From a virus, in the IMG/VR virus record IMGVR_UViG_3300035183_000234, positions 1 through 23,913 of that record: a stretch of DNA of 23,913 nt. The stretch is one strand, 5' to 3'. Shown one piece after another: positions 21,516 through 23,913 of the stretch. The notes under the pieces are model-generated. The model was not told the origin of the DNA and did not search any database. It was given only the letters and a program-made list of their open reading frames with translations. A program made the translations under genes and the position numbers. The number at the start of each line of letters is the position of its first letter. Position 1 is the first letter of the stretch.

Positions 21516-23159
21516 TCACCATCCCGCCTTTCGGTCGAAATCGGCCGCCGCCGGGTCGTCATCGACGTCGTTCGCCGGCCCGACGTCCCAACGGCTGGCA
21601 CGTGCCGGGGCGGGTGTCCAGTCGGTCTCGCCGGCTTCGCGGCTGAAGGCGTACTCGGCCAGGAAGAGCGCGATGGCGAAGTCACCATGCCGCTGCAGCT
21701 TGGCGCCGCCGTCGGCTGCCACCGCAGCCTGGCCAGCGCTCTGGCGCTCTTGCCGCGGCACCTTGGGCACGCCCTGCACCAGCTTGATGGCCCGCAGGTC
21801 GTCGCGCAGCTGCTCGTCGCGCGGGAGGTCGCGCAGCGTGCCATCCTGCAGCGCAGCCTTGAGCCTGGGCATGTGCGCCAGGTAGAAGCCATCGTTGAGC
21901 TTGACCTGCTCGATCATCTGCGTGCCGTAGCGCTGGGCCATCGCCTCGGCCAGCGCCGCGCCGTTGCCCGTGGCGTCCATCGCCCCGCCGCGAAAGCGCG
22001 GCAGCGCGTCCACCAGGTGCTCCAGGATCTGCTGCTGCGACGAGAAGGGGCAGTTGGCCAGCTCGAGCACGATGCGCGGGCGGTGCGTGAGGTCGGTGTC
22101 CTCTTCCAGGATCACCGTCACCGCCTGGTCACGGTTGCGCGCGAAGTCCTCGCCAAACACGTGCCGCCGGCCGGTGTGAAGCCGCGCCAGGTGAGGCTGC
22201 AGCGACTCGGCGATCCAGCCCTTGATGGCGAACCGGCGCACGTCCTCGGGCAGGTAGGCGAAGCCGTCGTCCCACTGGCCACGCACGATCACCGGGCCGC
22301 TGCCGTCGGCCGCCGCAGTCACCATGCGCTGCTCGATCAGCGCCAGGCTCAGATAGGCACCGGCGCTGGCGCTGGGGATGGCGTCGAGCTCCTCGCTGGC
22401 CGCGTCGCCATAGAAGCGGTAGGCCGCAGCCACCCAGGCGTCCTCACCGGCCTGCGTCCATGCCATGCCCTTGCGCAGGCACACGCGCCGGTACAGGCCC
22501 TGGGCAACGGCGTCCTTGAAGGTCACGCGGTGCACGCTGGCCTCCAGCGGGCCGCCGCGCTTGCCGGCGCGGATCTCCTGGATCAGTTCATTGAAGGGGT
22601 TCTCCACGCCGTCGTGCGTGGACCAGATGCGCACCTTGTCGCCCCACAGCAGCATCGCCAGCGCGGCCTTGAGCAGCTCGCGCAGGTTGGGGTGGTAGGC
22701 CGCCTCGTCGATGCCCACCGTGCCCTGCTTGCCGCGCAGGTTGGTGGGGCGGCTGCTCAGTGCCACGATGCGGTGGCCGCTGCGCGGGAAGGCGATTTCG
22801 AAGGTCTTGATGTAGCGCCGGTTGCCTTCGGCGTCGTCGCCGTCATCCCACAGCCCTTCGCCGATGGCGCCGGCCGTCACGTTGAAAGCACGCGACCACA
22901 GCGCGCAGGCCTCGACGAACTCGCGCGCCATGTCCTGCGTCGCGCTGATGTAGAAGTAGTTCGATCCGCCCTCGGCCGAGCAGATCAGCACCGCGTCGGA
23001 CGCCTCGCCCCAGCTGGCGCCGATGCGCCGGCTTTTCTCCATCACCTTGAGCTGCGCCTCGTCGGCCAGCCAAGCCTGCTGGTAGGGCAGCAGCGCTGGC
23101 GGCGGCGCGTCGGGGTCGAGCGCGTCGCTGACGAGCTCGAGCGTCGGGTTCGCGTTCAT
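21516..23159 (-). CDS. Terminase large subunit (Mu gp28 family, 547 aa)
   Basis: This ATPase and nuclease drives DNA packaging and cuts at the head-full stage. A Walker A-like KSRRIGASW is at 42-50, Walker B TVGIDEAA at 147-154 and a motif III-like STHDG at 180-184. The RNase H-like nuclease half shows acidic residues E337/D338 (VFGEDFAR), D395 (AMDATGNG) and D493 (HGDFAIAL). The ATG at 23159 overlaps the stop of the upstream repeat-containing gene as ATGA. The length matches Mu-like gp28. The C-terminus (VDDDPAAADFDRKAGW) is short and acidic. A small terminase is expected upstream, outside this window. Confidence 0.95.
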   Translation of the reverse strand: MNANPTLELVSDALDPDAPPPALLPYQQAWLADEAQLKVMEKSRRIGASWGEASDAVLICSAEGGSNYFYISATQDMAREFVEACALWSRAFNVTAGAIGEGLWDDGDDAEGNRRYIKTFEIAFPRSGHRIVALSSRPTNLRGKQGTVGIDEAAYHPNLRELLKAALAMLLWGDKVRIWSTHDGVENPFNELIQEIRAGKRGGPLEASVHRVTFKDAVAQGLYRRVCLRKGMAWTQAGEDAWVAAAYRFYGDAASEELDAIPSASAGAYLSLALIEQRMVTAAADGSGPVIVRGQWDDGFAYLPEDVRRFAIKGWIAESLQPHLARLHTGRRHVFGEDFARNRDQAVTVILEEDTDLTHRPRIVLELANCPFSSQQQILEHLVDALPRFRGGAMDATGNGAALAEAMAQRYGTQMIEQVKLNDGFYLAHMPRLKAALQDGTLRDLPRDEQLRDDLRAIKLVQGVPKVPRQERQSAGQAAVAADGGAKLQRHGDFAIALFLAEYAFSREAGETDWTPAPARASRWDVGPANDVDDDPAAADFDRKAGW

Positions 23160-23913
23160 GCCTGTCGCACGACCTTGACGAAGCCGGCGGCCAGCGCCAC
23201 GCGGCCCGAGCTGGACAGCGCCGTGACGCGGATCAGGTAGGTCACACCCACCACGCCCCGCGACCCCTGGATGCGCTGCCGCACCATCAGGCCGTGGATC
23301 TGCGGCAGGCCGAAGCGCAGCGGTGCCGCGCCGCCGTCGGTACCGACCCGGGCCTCGACGGTCACGTCCACCTGAATGGGCGGGTCAGTCAGCGGCAGCA
23401 CGGTGCTGAAGTCGGCGGTGAGGTTGTCGACCTCGGCCACGTCCAGCGGCACCAGCATCTGCGGCACCTGGCGGCCGGCATAGATCAGGCGGCGGCCCGG
23501 ATCGAGCGGCGGCAGCACGCCCGAGGCATCGCCGATGATCGTGCCGCCGAGCTCGACAGGCGCCAGGGGCACGTCGCCGGACAGGACGCCCGGCGGGCTG
23601 CTGCCCAGGCCGCCACCCGGCTGTGCGGGGTCGAGCGTCACGTCGCCGGACAGGTCGGACGGAGCGGCGCCGGAGAGGGTGCCGGCGGGGTCGATCGCGC
23701 CGAGCACAGCATCGCCCGAAAGCGTGGCGGGCGCGCCGCCGATCACGGCGCCAGCCGCAATGGCGGAATCGAGCACTGGCGACCCAGAGAGCGCCCCGCC
23801 GCTGCCGGCGCCGATGACGATGGTCTCGGTGGCCGTGCCGGCATCCACCCCGTCAACCCACAGGCGGTAGGTGTAGGTGACCGTCAGGTCGACCGTGCCG
23901 GGTGGCGGCGTGT
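23156..23913 (-). CDS. Repeat-containing phage protein, 5' end outside window
   Basis: The frame is open from the window edge, reading TPPPGTVDLTVTYTYRLWV before a GTG at 23848, so it likely starts beyond 23913. Counting from that GTG, residues 20-111 are four 23-residue units, each starting with LSG (LSGDAVL, LSGDVTL, LSGDVPL). Residues about 120-230 are a beta-rich C-terminal domain with VDNLTADFSTVLPL, GLMVRQRIQGSRGVVGVTYL and IRVTALSSSGRVALA. That region resembles small Ig-like or fibre-adaptor domains in some phage proteins, a weak match from memory. Its stop overlaps the TerL start, so it is coexpressed with the head genes. Function unknown; a surface or fibre-linked virion protein is possible. 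Confidence 0.65.
   Translation of the reverse strand, partial: TPPPGTVDLTVTYTYRLWVDGVDAGTATETIVIGAGSGGALSGSPVLDSAIAAGAVIGGAPATLSGDAVLGAIDPAGTLSGAAPSDLSGDVTLDPAQPGGGLGSSPPGVLSGDVPLAPVELGGTIIGDASGVLPPLDPGRRLIYAGRQVPQMLVPLDVAEVDNLTADFSTVLPLTDPPIQVDVTVEARVGTDGGAAPLRFGLPQIHGLMVRQRIQGSRGVVGVTYLIRVTALSSSGRVALAAGFVKVVRQA
23516..23791 (-). repeat. Four tandem 69-bp (23-residue) repeats in coding sequence
   Basis: Units are 23723-23791, 23654-23722, 23585-23653 and 23516-23584, with no indels. Each encodes 23 residues starting LSG and rich in Gly, Ala, Pro and Asp. The plus-strand string ACGTCGCCGG recurs exactly 69 bp apart (23571 and 23640), showing identity at DNA level for the two central units, with the outer ones more diverged. 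Confidence 0.85.

Noticed and set aside
19682-23240. Long plus-strand frames opposite portal and terminase
   Set aside because: Same reasoning: they mirror DUF935 portal and gp28-type terminase coding sequence, whose conserved motifs are on the minus strand.
1-23913. tRNA, rRNA, CRISPR array, insertion sequence, integrase, transposase, lysis genes, toxin-antitoxin or defence genes
   Set aside because: I looked for characteristic motifs and repeats on both strands and saw none; their absence probably reflects the window boundaries.

Overview
The window is most of the late (structural) region of a tailed-phage genome, almost certainly a prophage. The DNA is uniformly very GC-rich, and the proteins are rich in Ala, Arg and Gly. 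The protein flavour suggests a Burkholderiales-type betaproteobacterial host. That host assignment is inference; there is no rRNA, tRNA or housekeeping gene to fix it.

Layout. Positions 1-1449 hold three small plus-strand genes: an acidic protein whose start probably lies outside the window, a 166-aa conserved-type phage hypothetical, and a short HTH-like protein joined to it by an ATGA overlap. They converge on a long minus-strand operon that is read from 23.9 kb down to 1.54 kb. In transcription order this operon has: a partial protein with four 23-residue repeats; Mu gp28-type large terminase; Mu gp29-type portal (DUF935); Mu gpF-type head morphogenesis protein; a DUF1353 protein; Mu gpG-type virion morphogenesis protein; Mu gpI-type protease with a nested scaffold start; a small decoration-like protein; Mu gpT-type major capsid; two tandem HI1506-like small proteins; Mu gp36-type DUF1320 adaptor; and a 99-aa coiled-coil-like protein. 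After this the operon switches to lambda-type tail genes in lambda order: U-like terminator, tail tube V, G and G-T by -1 frameshift, tape measure H, M, L, K, I, J, and finally a DUF4376 tail-fibre-associated protein.

The phage is therefore a mosaic: a Mu-type head module packaged by a Mu-type terminase, and a lambda-type long non-contractile (siphovirus) tail. The junction lies at about 13.6-14.0 kb. Many genes are coupled by 1-4 bp ATGA/GTGA-type overlaps. Strong AGGAGG Shine-Dalgarno sites are kept where a gene must initiate on its own (tail tube, DUF1353).

Most worth a second look: (1) a perfect, in-phase T TTT TTC slippery heptamer in the G gene, with an intact -1 frame running to the tape-measure start, giving a predicted 216-aa G-T tail chaperone that ordinary gene callers would miss; (2) the Mu-head/lambda-tail junction with its 99-aa GTG-start orphan; (3) the 69-bp/23-residue tandem repeats upstream of the terminase; (4) the nested scaffold start in the protease gene. 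No transposase, integrase, lysis gene, small terminase or defence system is visible, so integration mode and prophage ends cannot be determined from this window. I do not see a clearly new biological system beyond this mosaic architecture.
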